In this document: positions 53,474 through 61,919 of the stretch, piece by piece
Layout of the letters: each line of letters begins with the position of its first letter
How positions within the stretch are numbered: the first letter of the stretch is position 1
Position numbers and translations under genes: made by a program
Origin: CAIWMF01 sp964402065
GTDB lineage: Bacteria > Verrucomicrobiota > Verrucomicrobiia > Chthoniobacterales > UBA6821
NCBI GenBank assembly: GCA_964402065.1
Contig: CAYOAN010000002.1
Coordinates: 261,656-325,655, forward strand
Direction of reading: 5' to 3'
Length of the DNA stretch: 64,000 nt
The notes under the pieces: model-generated
Told to the model about the DNA's origin: nothing
Databases searched by the model: none
What the model saw: only the letters and a program-made list of their open reading frames with translations

Positions 53474-56400
53474 TTATTTCTTCAACGATTGATGAAACTC
53501 CTGAATGCTACAGACCTCAAAAGGTCCAGCCTGCATGCTGCGGATGGCTGCGACGCTGGCAATCGCAGCGCGAAGAACGGTGATCGTTGGGACTCCATGC
53601 GCTACAGCTGCGCTGCGAATGATAATCTCATCGCGTCGAGGTTGTTTTCCACTTGGAGTATTAATGGAGAGGTGCATCTCTCCACTTTTGATCATATCGA
53701 GCACATTAGGATGTCCTTCGCTCAGTTTATTGAGGCGAGTGACCTTGATGCCTGCTTCTTGGAGGGCAGTGGCGGTTCCGCTAGTAGCAAAAAGATTAAA
53801 ACCGAGTTCTATAAAATCACGAACAATAGGAATGATCGCTTTTTTGTCAGAATCTTTAACGCTGACAAAAAGATTGCCACTGAGAGGGAGAGAGGAATGA
53901 GCTGCCATCTGTGCTTTTGCGTAGGCATGGCCTAAATCATGATCTAGTCCCATGACTTCTCCTGTTGAACGCATTTCAGGGCCAAGTACAGTGTCAGTGC
54001 CAGGAAATTTGATGAATGGCATCACAGGTGCTTTAACACAAAAATGAGGTAGATTAACCTCCTCTGTAAAACCAAGTGCTGCTAATGTTTGGCCGGCCAT
54101 AATTTTGGCGGCAAGTTTGGCCAACGGGACACCGATAGCTTTGCTCACAAAAGGTGTTGTGCGTGAAGCGCGGGGGTTAACTTCTAAAACATAAACATCT
54201 TCGCCTTTAACAGCAAACTGAACATTCATGAGGCCATGAACATTGAGTTCCATTGCCATTGCTTTAGTGGCTGAACGAATTTTTTCTAAGACATTATTTG
54301 AGAGAGAAAAAGTTGGAATGACGCAAGCGCTATCGCCACTATGGATGCCAGCTTCTTCGATGTGTTCCATGATGCCGCCAATCACACATTGATGGCCATC
54401 AGCAAGGCAGTCGACATCAACTTCTGTGGCATCTTCTAAGAATCGATCAATAAGGACTGGTCTCTCGGGGCTGATAGCAACAGCGGCTTTAATATAGCGA
54501 CGAAGATCATATTCAGTGTAGACGATTTCCATGGCACGGCCACCAAGTACAAACGAGGGGCGCACTAAAACTGGATAGCCAATCCTTTCTGCGATGGCAA
54601 CAGCTTCGGATTCATTGACAGCTGTTTCTCCTAGTGTTTGGAGCAGGCCCAGTTTATTGATCATGGCAGAAAAGCGCTTGCGATCTTCTGCTCTCTCTAT
54701 ATCCTGCGGCTGGGTTCCGATAATTGTTACTCCACGTGCCTGTAACGCTGCAGCAAGGTTCAAGGGAGTTTGGCCACCGAACTGAACGACGGCAGCGTCA
54801 CACTTCTCACGTTCGTAAATATGGAGAACATCTTCGAGTGTAAGAGGCTCGAAGTAAAGTTTGTCACTGCTATCATAGTCAGTTGAAACTGTTTCTGGGT
54901 TAGAGTTGACCATGATTGTCTCATAGCCGGCTTCTTGTAATGCAAAGCTAGCGTGCACGCAGCAGTAATCAAATTCAATTCCTTGGCCGATACGATTTGG
55001 GCCACTTCCCAAGATCAAAACTTTTTTCTTATCGCTACTCCGTGTTTCATTTTCTTCGCCGTAGGTAGAATAGTAGTAAGGCGTTGACGCTTCAAATTCG
55101 GCGGCGCAGGTATCAACGAGGCGGTAAGTTGGGATAATACCTTTCTCCTTGCGCTTAGCTCTAATCTCATCTTCGGGTTGTCCTGTGAGGAAGGCAAGTT
55201 GATGATCTGAGAAGCCAAGTTTTTTAGCACGAAGCCATGAGATTCGATCTGGGTGGGCGCGATATTCTTCTTCTTCAGCTACGAGTTCTAAAATTTGGTG
55301 CAAGAACCAAGGATCGATGCCGCTCCAGTCATGAATTTGATCAACCGAAAGGCCTGCAAGAAAGGCATAGCGCACCATGAAGATGCGTTCTGCGCAAGGA
55401 ACGCGCAATTTTTGTTCAATAGTTTTAAGGTCCCAGTTTCCATCTTCGAGGCGAGGCTCAACATCTCGGCCATCAGCGCCAAGGCCAAAACGGCTGGTTT
55501 CCAGAGAGCGGAGTGCTTTTTGCAATGATTGCTTGAAAGTCCGTCCGAGAGCGATGACTTCACCAACACTTTTCATCTGTGTGGTGAGGGTAGCATCTGC
55601 AAGTGGAAATTTTTCAAAGGTGAAACGAGGGATTTTGACGACGCAATAATCAATTGTAGGCTCAAAACAAGCAGTTGTTGTTTTTGTGATGTCGTTTTTG
55701 AGTTCATCAAGGCGATAACCAACAGCAAGTTTTGCAGCAATTTTTGCAATGGGATAGCCGGTTGCCTTGGAGGCGAGTGCAGAAGAGCGTGAAACCCGGG
55801 GGTTCATTTCAATGACGATCATTCGCCCTGTTTTTGGATGAACTGCAAATTGAATGTTAGAGCCTCCTGTTTCAACCCCTACTGCACGAATGACAGCGAA
55901 TGAAGCGTCACGCATGCGCTGATATTCTTTGTCAGTGAGTGTTTGGATGGGGGCGACCGTGATGGAATCACCCGTGTGGACTCCCATTGGATCAATATTT
56001 TCAATCGAGCAGATTACAATGCAATTGTCGGCGCAGTCGCGAATGACTTCGACCTCAAATTCTTTCCAGCCTAGAAGTGACTCTTCAATCAGAATTTCGC
56101 TTGTTGGTGAAAGATCAAGGCCGTGTCGTGCAATCACCTCAAGTTCTTCACGATTGCGAGCAATACCGCCTCCAGCTCCTCCAAGAGTAAAGGCTGGTCG
56201 AATAATAAGTGGATAGGTTCCGATGCGATCTGCTTCAATAAGGGCTTCTTCTAAGGTATGAGCAATTGATGAACTTGCCACTTCTAGTCCGATCTCAAGC
56301 ATCAATTTTTTGAAAAGAGAACGATCTTCTCCACGTTGGATTGCTGCTGCGTTAGCTCCAATCAAGCGAACATTATGCTTTTTTAAAATTCCACGGCGTT

Positions 56401-56707
56401 CAAGTTCCATGGAGACGTTCAGCGCCGTTTGTCCTCCCAGCGTTGGAAGCAGAGAGTCAGGTTTTTCTCGAGCAATAATTTTTTCGATGACTTCCGGAGT
56501 GATTGGCTCAATGTAAGTTCGCCCAGCAAATTCAGGATCAGTCATGATCGTTGCTGGATTCGAATTAACCAAAACAACTTCGTAACCTTCTTCTGCTAAC
56601 GCTTTGCAAGCTTGTACTCCCGAATAATCAAATTCACATCCTTGTCCAATGACAATAGGACCGGCACCGATGAGGAGAATTTTTTTTAGGGAAGGATCTT
56701 TGGGCAT
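53474..56707 (-). CDS. carB: Carbamoyl-phosphate synthase large subunit
   Basis: Makes carbamoyl phosphate from bicarbonate, ATP and ammonia supplied by CarA, for pyrimidine and arginine synthesis. 1077 residues, normal length. Two homologous ATP-grasp halves are visible: the first starts KILLIGAGPIVIGQGCEFDYS, the second KVLILGSGPNRIGQGIEFDY, each with an NSNPATIMTD- or NSNPETVSTD-type ATP site and an EMNPRVSRSS or EVNPRASRTTPF metal site. The C-terminal MGS-like domain (SVKDSDKKAIIPIVRDFIEL onward) is complete. carA is not adjacent. The upstream neighbour on the same strand is icd, 160 bases away. Confidence 0.98.
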   Translation of the reverse strand: MPKDPSLKKILLIGAGPIVIGQGCEFDYSGVQACKALAEEGYEVVLVNSNPATIMTDPEFAGRTYIEPITPEVIEKIIAREKPDSLLPTLGGQTALNVSMELERRGILKKHNVRLIGANAAAIQRGEDRSLFKKLMLEIGLEVASSSIAHTLEEALIEADRIGTYPLIIRPAFTLGGAGGGIARNREELEVIARHGLDLSPTSEILIEESLLGWKEFEVEVIRDCADNCIVICSIENIDPMGVHTGDSITVAPIQTLTDKEYQRMRDASFAVIRAVGVETGGSNIQFAVHPKTGRMIVIEMNPRVSRSSALASKATGYPIAKIAAKLAVGYRLDELKNDITKTTTACFEPTIDYCVVKIPRFTFEKFPLADATLTTQMKSVGEVIALGRTFKQSLQKALRSLETSRFGLGADGRDVEPRLEDGNWDLKTIEQKLRVPCAERIFMVRYAFLAGLSVDQIHDWSGIDPWFLHQILELVAEEEEYRAHPDRISWLRAKKLGFSDHQLAFLTGQPEDEIRAKRKEKGIIPTYRLVDTCAAEFEASTPYYYSTYGEENETRSSDKKKVLILGSGPNRIGQGIEFDYCCVHASFALQEAGYETIMVNSNPETVSTDYDSSDKLYFEPLTLEDVLHIYEREKCDAAVVQFGGQTPLNLAAALQARGVTIIGTQPQDIERAEDRKRFSAMINKLGLLQTLGETAVNESEAVAIAERIGYPVLVRPSFVLGGRAMEIVYTEYDLRRYIKAAVAISPERPVLIDRFLEDATEVDVDCLADGHQCVIGGIMEHIEEAGIHSGDSACVIPTFSLSNNVLEKIRSATKAMAMELNVHGLMNVQFAVKGEDVYVLEVNPRASRTTPFVSKAIGVPLAKLAAKIMAGQTLAALGFTEEVNLPHFCVKAPVMPFIKFPGTDTVLGPEMRSTGEVMGLDHDLGHAYAKAQMAAHSSLPLSGNLFVSVKDSDKKAIIPIVRDFIELGFNLFATSGTATALQEAGIKVTRLNKLSEGHPNVLDMIKSGEMHLSINTPSGKQPRRDEIIIRSAAVAHGVPTITVLRAAIASVAAIRSMQAGPFEVCSIQEFHQSLKK

Positions 56708-56710
56708 GGA

Positions 56711-56745
56711 GAAGAAGACTGTAGACTATAAACTGTGGACTGTGG
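56711..56745 (-). repeat. 7-nt-unit leader repeat before carB
   Basis: On the minus strand CCACAGT occurs twice in a row, then TTATAGT, CTACAGT and CTTCTTC, in 7-base steps, ending 3 bases before ATG. Confidence 0.85.
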
Positions 56746-56868
56746 GAATTGTTACTTGAAGGATGACGTTAAAAGATAATTTAAAATTTTCCAATGAAGA
56801 ACAAAACAAGTTTTTTAAAAACTTACGAAACTTAATTTCTATAACCGATAGAGCACGACCTTCGGGTG

Positions 56869-58317
56869 CTATTGGCCTTGACCTCGTGTAAATCCAGGCT
56901 TGCCATCAAAGTGATAGAGCAATTCTATTTTGAGAAACTCAATGCCAGTAGCTGTGATGCGTTCTAGAAGCTCGATAATGGAACGATGCTCCACAGTGGC
57001 GTTTGTCCCATCAGGAAGTTTGAAGCGAGCACGGAAAGAGTCGGAACAGAAAATGCCAGGCATCCCATTTGGCCAAACGGCCATACCTCGGTTGTCGATC
57101 ATTTCGAGCTTCATTCCTTCACCTTCACATTTTGAGAGGATAGCTCCGAGGTCATCTGCAGAACCTTTCGTGAATTCCACAAAGACATCAACACCGACAA
57201 GTTCGCGCTTTTCGCTTGGGCGAACATAAGGAGCAACTTTGTCCAAATTGTTTTCACCTTTTTTGTAGCTGACTGGTTTAAGGTGCTGCGGCTTTTTGCC
57301 AAGACGATCAACAACTGCTTGTGCAAACTCTTTTGTGCCGACTTTTTGTTTGCTGACGCCTTCTTTGAAAATATCGTAAGTATGAATGCCATCTTCAATC
57401 GCGCAGAGCCAGGCGTTATGGGCTTTTTCAGCAACTTCCGTTTGGCCAATATGAAGTAACATCAAAATGCTGCCGAGGAAAAGGCCCGATGGGTTAGCAA
57501 GATTTTGACCAGCGCGGCGAGGAGCAGAACCATGAATAGCTTCGAACATGGCGGCATTAACGCCAATGTTGGATGAACCAGCAAGGCCGACAGAACCTGC
57601 GATTTGAGCTGCCACATCAGAGAGAATATCGCCGTAGAGGTTAGGAAGGACGACAACATCGAAAGACTCGGGTGTATCAGCAAGTTTAGCGGCACCGATA
57701 TCAACAATCCAATGCTCGTTTTCAATATCAGGATATTGTGCTGCGATTTCATCAAAAATTTTATGGAAGAGACCATCGGTCATCTTCATGATGTTGTCTT
57801 TTGTAAAGCAGGTCACCTTTTTGCGATTGTTTGCGCGGGCATATTCAAACGCATAGCGAATAATTTTTTCGCTACCTGGGCGTGAAATAAGCTTGGTGCA
57901 GCTAATAACATCTTGTGATTGACGATGTTCAATGCCGGCATAGAGGTCCTCTTCGTTTTCACGAACGATGACGACATCCATATTAGGATGTTTTGTGGCA
58001 ATGTAAGGAGCATAGCTAACGCAAGGGCGAATGTTGGCATAGAGGCCAAGGGCTTTGCGTGCAGTGACATTCAAGCTTTTGAAACCGCCTCCTTGTGGGG
58101 TTGTGATAGGAGCTTTCAAAAAAACTTTGGTGCGGCGCAGTGATTCCCAGGCGGAAGGTTCGATGCCAGCAGGGTTGCCAGCTAGATAAACTTTTTCTCC
58201 GATCTCAATCCGCTCGATGTCAAGTTGTGCGCCTGCCGATTGAATAATGTGAAGGGTGGCCTCCATAATTTCAGGGCCAATGCCGTCACCGTAAGCTACT
58301 GTGATAGGAGTTTTCAT
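56869..58317 (-). CDS. icd: Isocitrate dehydrogenase (NADP), long Thermus/Rickettsia-type
   Basis: Oxidative decarboxylation of isocitrate to 2-oxoglutarate in the TCA cycle. 482 residues against about 416 in E. coli; the extra C-terminal domain of about 130 residues (from GENNLDKVAPYVRPSEKR) is the one found in Thermus-type enzymes. Motifs: AYGDGIGPEIMEATL, the Ser/Asn substrate site SLNVTARKALGLYANIRPC, IVRENEEDLYAGIE, NLYGDILSDVAAQIAG and the cofactor loop FEAIHGSAPRRAGQNLANP. Its leader repeats in 7-base steps (CTCCTAA, ATTCCTA). It may be co-transcribed with carB downstream. Confidence 0.95.
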   Translation of the reverse strand: MKTPITVAYGDGIGPEIMEATLHIIQSAGAQLDIERIEIGEKVYLAGNPAGIEPSAWESLRRTKVFLKAPITTPQGGGFKSLNVTARKALGLYANIRPCVSYAPYIATKHPNMDVVIVRENEEDLYAGIEHRQSQDVISCTKLISRPGSEKIIRYAFEYARANNRKKVTCFTKDNIMKMTDGLFHKIFDEIAAQYPDIENEHWIVDIGAAKLADTPESFDVVVLPNLYGDILSDVAAQIAGSVGLAGSSNIGVNAAMFEAIHGSAPRRAGQNLANPSGLFLGSILMLLHIGQTEVAEKAHNAWLCAIEDGIHTYDIFKEGVSKQKVGTKEFAQAVVDRLGKKPQHLKPVSYKKGENNLDKVAPYVRPSEKRELVGVDVFVEFTKGSADDLGAILSKCEGEGMKLEMIDNRGMAVWPNGMPGIFCSDSFRARFKLPDGTNATVEHRSIIELLERITATGIEFLKIELLYHFDGKPGFTRGQGQ

Positions 58318-58474
58318 AAAAGTGTTTAGGAATTTAGGAGAAAAGAGCGTTTTTTTAAAAAGGAAAAATTGCTCGGGAGGAAAAAAGTTAGAGCGATAGT
58401 AGAGAAATAAAATTTTTTGACGAGCTTCAAATTATTTTTCTATTTAATTTTAAAAGTCTCAATTTCTAAAAGTC

Positions 58475-59083
58475 TTAATAAGTATCACTCAGACTTGTTG
58501 TAAGATGGCTTGTATCATTCCAAAGTCGAATTACTGGTTCAGCAAGGTTATGCTCATAACCGAGAATGCTGATACTTGCGGTGCTAAGAAAGTAAAGGCG
58601 ACCTTCTTCTGCTGGTAGGCCCAACCAGCGCGTGGTGAGCATTCTCAGAATATGAGCGTGAGCAAAAATTAGAATATCACCGTTGATGGCTTTCATCTTT
58701 TCAATCATCTGATCGCAGCGATTGGCTACTTGAGTTGGAGACTCTCCGCCTGGGCACCCATCTCGAAAAATAAACCAGTCTGGGCTGCTGCGCTGAATTT
58801 CTGTTGTAGTGTGACCTTCATAATCTCCATAGTTCCATTCTTGGAGTAGGGGATCGGGGATGACATTGACTCCAAATCCTGCAAGTTCACACGTTTTAAG
58901 GGCGCGCTGAAGAGGGCTTGAAAAAACTTTGGCAAAAGTGAAACCTTGAAGCCTCTTGCCAAGTTGTTTTGCATTCTTTTCACCTTGTTCGGTAAGGGGG
59001 ATATCAGTCATTCCTGTGTGTTGCCCGGAGAGGCTCCAAGTCGTTTCTCCGTGACGTGCTAAATAGATTTTAGGGAAATTCAT
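58475..59083 (-). CDS. Histidine phosphatase family protein (phosphoglycerate mutase-like)
   Basis: 202 residues. The phosphohistidine loop is YLARHGETTWS (His11), with FSSPLQRALKTCELAG, EWNYGDYEG and FAHAHILRML as the second catalytic His region. The catalytic glutamate lies in LQEWNYGDYEG. The size is closer to the acid/alpha-ribazole or broad phosphatases than to GpmA (about 250), so a mutase call is not supported; it is more likely a phosphatase. It is an isolated gene, divergent from cydA. Confidence 0.87.
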   Translation of the reverse strand: MNFPKIYLARHGETTWSLSGQHTGMTDIPLTEQGEKNAKQLGKRLQGFTFAKVFSSPLQRALKTCELAGFGVNVIPDPLLQEWNYGDYEGHTTTEIQRSSPDWFIFRDGCPGGESPTQVANRCDQMIEKMKAINGDILIFAHAHILRMLTTRWLGLPAEEGRLYFLSTASISILGYEHNLAEPVIRLWNDTSHLTTSLSDTY

Positions 59084-59084
59084 G

Positions 59085-59119
59085 AGAACAGGTTGCAGTT
59101 TGAGTTAGAAGTTGCAAGT
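59085..59119 (-). repeat. 7-nt-unit leader repeat before the histidine phosphatase
   Basis: On the minus strand ACTTGCA, ACTTCTA, ACTCAAA and CTGCAAC, then CTGTTCT, end one base before the ATG. Confidence 0.7.
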
Positions 59120-59203
59120 TTTTTAGAGAGGAAAACGATGGGGTGAAGATGATGAAAATAGTTTTTACTGTAAATTAAAGAAGGTTCTTTGTATCATGCC
59201 CCG

Positions 59204-60739
59204 ATGGACGTTGAGATTCTTGCACGCATTCAATTCGCTTTTACCGCAGCCTTTCACTACATCTATCCGCCGCTAACTATTGGACTTGGTTTGGCGTTGG
59301 TCTTCATGGAGGGGACTTACTTGATAACGGGGAATCGTCTTTATCACCGGCTAGCACATTTTTGGACACGAATTTTCGCAATTATTTTTGCAATTGGAAC
59401 TGCGACAGGAATTGTTATGGAGTTTGAGTTTGGAACAAACTGGGCAACTTACTCGCGATTTGTTGGTGATATTTTTGGAAGTGCCTTAGCAGCGGAGGGA
59501 ATTTTTGCCTTCATGCTAGAAGCAGGTTTTCTTGCTGTGCTTTTGTTTGGCTGGGATAAAGTCGGAAAGTGGATGCATTTCTTTGGAACATGCATGGTTT
59601 GTCTTGGGTCACACTTTAGTGCTATTTGGATTATTGTTGCGAATTCTTGGATGCAGACTCCTGCAGGTTATCATCTTGAACTAACAAAAAATGGAGTGCA
59701 TTCTATTTTGCCTTCGGATTATGTCTTAAAAGCAGAAGACATCGGACATATTCGTGCAGTCATTGATAGCTTTTGGGGGATGGTTTTCAATCCCTCTTCG
59801 ATGCAGCGACTCTCACATGTTGTTTTGGGAGCGTGGCTGGCCGGAGCTTTTTTGGTGATCAGTGTCAGTGCTTATTATCTTCTTCGTGGAAGGCATCGTC
59901 GTTTTTCAGAGGCCTCATTAAAGGTAGGTGTTATTTTTGCAACAGTAGCTTCGCTTCTTCAAATGGTTAGTGCTGATAGGACAGCGCAAGGTGTTGTTAA
60001 TAATCAACCGATCAAACTTGCTGCCATGGAAGGGGTTTATAAGACGGTTCCTTATACACCAATGAATCTTTTTGGTGTTATCGATACCAAAAAGCAAAAA
60101 GTTTACTCTCTTCAAATTCCTGGTCTTCTGAGCTTTTTATGCTTCCATGATTTTGAGCAACCAGTGACTGGCTTAAATGAGTTGCCATCAAATGACTTTT
60201 TAGCAGCACGGCATCCAGGGAAATCGACAGAGGAGCTTGCGGCCTTGCGGCCAAGCTATTGGCCTCCCGTAGGACCTACTTTTCAAATGTACCATCTCAT
60301 GATTATTGTTGGCTCCATGGTGTTTGCAGGAGCCTTGTTTTCACTCTTCTTGCTAATAAAAGGATGGCTCTTTCGCACGGACTCTTTTTGGGTTCGCTGT
60401 TGGCTCTTCTTGCTCATTTTTTCAGTGCTTGGTCCGCAAATTTGTAACCAAGCAGGATGGTTTACGGCTGAGCTGGGACGTCAACCATGGATTGTTTATA
60501 ACCTTTTAAAAACATCACAGGCTCTTTCTAATAAAGTTTCGTCGGATCAAGTTCTTGGATCTCTATTCCTGTTTTTTGCGGTTTACGGGCTCCTCTTTTT
60601 TGCATTTCTCTACTTGCTTAACTTAAAAATTCAACATGGTCCTGATGACCCAGAAGAAGATCCAGAGCCTCCAACGGAAAAACATTCGCTTCTATCTCAG
60701 TTAGTTTTGGGCGTAGATGAACCGCGTGCTTCTTTATAA
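59204..60739 (+). CDS. cydA: Cytochrome bd ubiquinol oxidase subunit I
   Basis: High-affinity terminal oxidase subunit carrying three haems. About 511 residues from the ATG at 59204 (MDVEILARIQFAF), which is the family start. His18 in AAFHYIYPPLTIG is a haem d ligand; the GRHRRF segment and periplasmic Q-loop with FEQPVTGLNEL follow. Nine membrane helices are visible. The C-terminal tail is charged (DPEEDPEPPTEK). cydB follows after 30 bases. It supplies oxygen respiration at low oxygen and fits the presence of katA. Confidence 0.97.
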   Translation: MDVEILARIQFAFTAAFHYIYPPLTIGLGLALVFMEGTYLITGNRLYHRLAHFWTRIFAIIFAIGTATGIVMEFEFGTNWATYSRFVGDIFGSALAAEGIFAFMLEAGFLAVLLFGWDKVGKWMHFFGTCMVCLGSHFSAIWIIVANSWMQTPAGYHLELTKNGVHSILPSDYVLKAEDIGHIRAVIDSFWGMVFNPSSMQRLSHVVLGAWLAGAFLVISVSAYYLLRGRHRRFSEASLKVGVIFATVASLLQMVSADRTAQGVVNNQPIKLAAMEGVYKTVPYTPMNLFGVIDTKKQKVYSLQIPGLLSFLCFHDFEQPVTGLNELPSNDFLAARHPGKSTEELAALRPSYWPPVGPTFQMYHLMIIVGSMVFAGALFSLFLLIKGWLFRTDSFWVRCWLFLLIFSVLGPQICNQAGWFTAELGRQPWIVYNLLKTSQALSNKVSSDQVLGSLFLFFAVYGLLFFAFLYLLNLKIQHGPDDPEEDPEPPTEKHSLLSQLVLGVDEPRASL

Positions 60740-60769
60740 AATTTAAATTTAAAGTAAGGAAAATTGACT

Positions 60770-61825
60770 ATGATGCACTTTATTAACAGTTGCGAAGTTG
60801 CTCTTGTACCGTATTACACAACGATTTGGTACCTTCTTGTTGGGGTTCTTTTTACAGGGTATGCCATGCTTGATGGCTTTGACCTTGGCGTTGGAGTGCT
60901 GCACCTTTTTATAAAGAGCGATCATGATCGTCGGATTTTTCTTAATGCGATCGGGCCAGTTTGGGATGGGAATGAAGTTTGGCTTGTTGTCGGTGGAGGT
61001 GCTCTCTTTGCAGCTTTTCCTGGTGCTTATGCAACGGTCTTTTCAGGATTTTACATGCCATTCATGCTGCTCTTAGTTTTCTTGATTTTCCGTGCAGTAG
61101 CGATTGAGTTTCGTAGCAAAGAACCAGGAAAGGTTTGGCGGCAGACGTGGGATATTTTATTTTCGGTAGGAAGCATTTGTTCAAGTCTTATTATTGGTGT
61201 TGCACTCGGTAATATGACACGTGGTATTCCACTCGATGCTAATGGTGAATACACAGGAACACTTTGGACACTTTTTAATCCTTACAGTCTTTTTCTCGGA
61301 TGTACTGTTGTCATACTGTTTGCGATGCATGGGGCCATTTACCTTACGATGAAAACAGAAGGTGCTTTGCAAGAACAAGTAAAAGGATGGATTCCAAAAC
61401 TCATTTTCCTTTTTGTTACATGTTACTTTATTTTTAATGGATCAACACTGTTGGATTCGCCTTATTTAGTTAAGGTTGTTACCTCACGACCAATTATTTT
61501 TGTAGTTTTAGCTCTTGATATGTTGCTCTTGTTTGCAGTCTGGGCGCTGATTAAATCTGGAAAAGAGTTTCAGGCCTTTCTCACAAATTGCCTTATGATG
61601 GCATTGCTAATGATGACATTTGGAATTTCTTACTATCCAAACATGGTTCTTTCCTCTCCAAACCCTGAAAATAGCCTGACTATTTATAATTGTTCTTCTA
61701 CCACAAAAACACTAAGTATCCTTTCTCTCATTGTTGTGATTGGCATTCCGATGGTCATCACTTACACAACAAGTATTTATTGGATTTTTAGAGGGAAAAC
61801 GAAATTAACGGAGACATCTTATTAG
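60770..61825 (+). CDS. cydB: Cytochrome bd ubiquinol oxidase subunit II
   Basis: Partner of CydA. About 351 residues from the ATG at 60770; a TTG lies two codons earlier, but AAGGA 9 bases before the ATG is one of the few real Shine-Dalgarno sites here and decides the start. Eight or nine membrane helices. The family motifs are the N-terminal GYAMLDGFDLGVGVLHLF and GPVWDGNEVWLVVGGGALFAAFP. A small CydX was not found between cydB and tkt, but such genes are easily missed. Confidence 0.97.
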   Translation: MMHFINSCEVALVPYYTTIWYLLVGVLFTGYAMLDGFDLGVGVLHLFIKSDHDRRIFLNAIGPVWDGNEVWLVVGGGALFAAFPGAYATVFSGFYMPFMLLLVFLIFRAVAIEFRSKEPGKVWRQTWDILFSVGSICSSLIIGVALGNMTRGIPLDANGEYTGTLWTLFNPYSLFLGCTVVILFAMHGAIYLTMKTEGALQEQVKGWIPKLIFLFVTCYFIFNGSTLLDSPYLVKVVTSRPIIFVVLALDMLLLFAVWALIKSGKEFQAFLTNCLMMALLMMTFGISYYPNMVLSSPNPENSLTIYNCSSTTKTLSILSLIVVIGIPMVITYTTSIYWIFRGKTKLTETSY

Positions 61826-61880
61826 ACTCTAGGTTATAGCGCTACGCTATGGTGGGATTCAGTTTCTTTATAAAAAACTT

Positions 61881-61915
61881 TCTATTCCTTTCCAAACCCC
61901 TAAACTTTTAAACCT
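61881..61915 (+). repeat. 7-nt-unit leader repeat before tkt
   Basis: CTTTCCA, AACCCCT, AAACTTT and TAAACCT, then TTTT and ATG at 61920. The A-phased variant. Confidence 0.55.
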
Positions 61916-61919
61916 TTTT

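Noticed and set aside
53429..53935. 168-codon plus-strand frame opposite carB
   Set aside because: It lies within the well-supported carB gene and reads as its complement, with no leader of its own.
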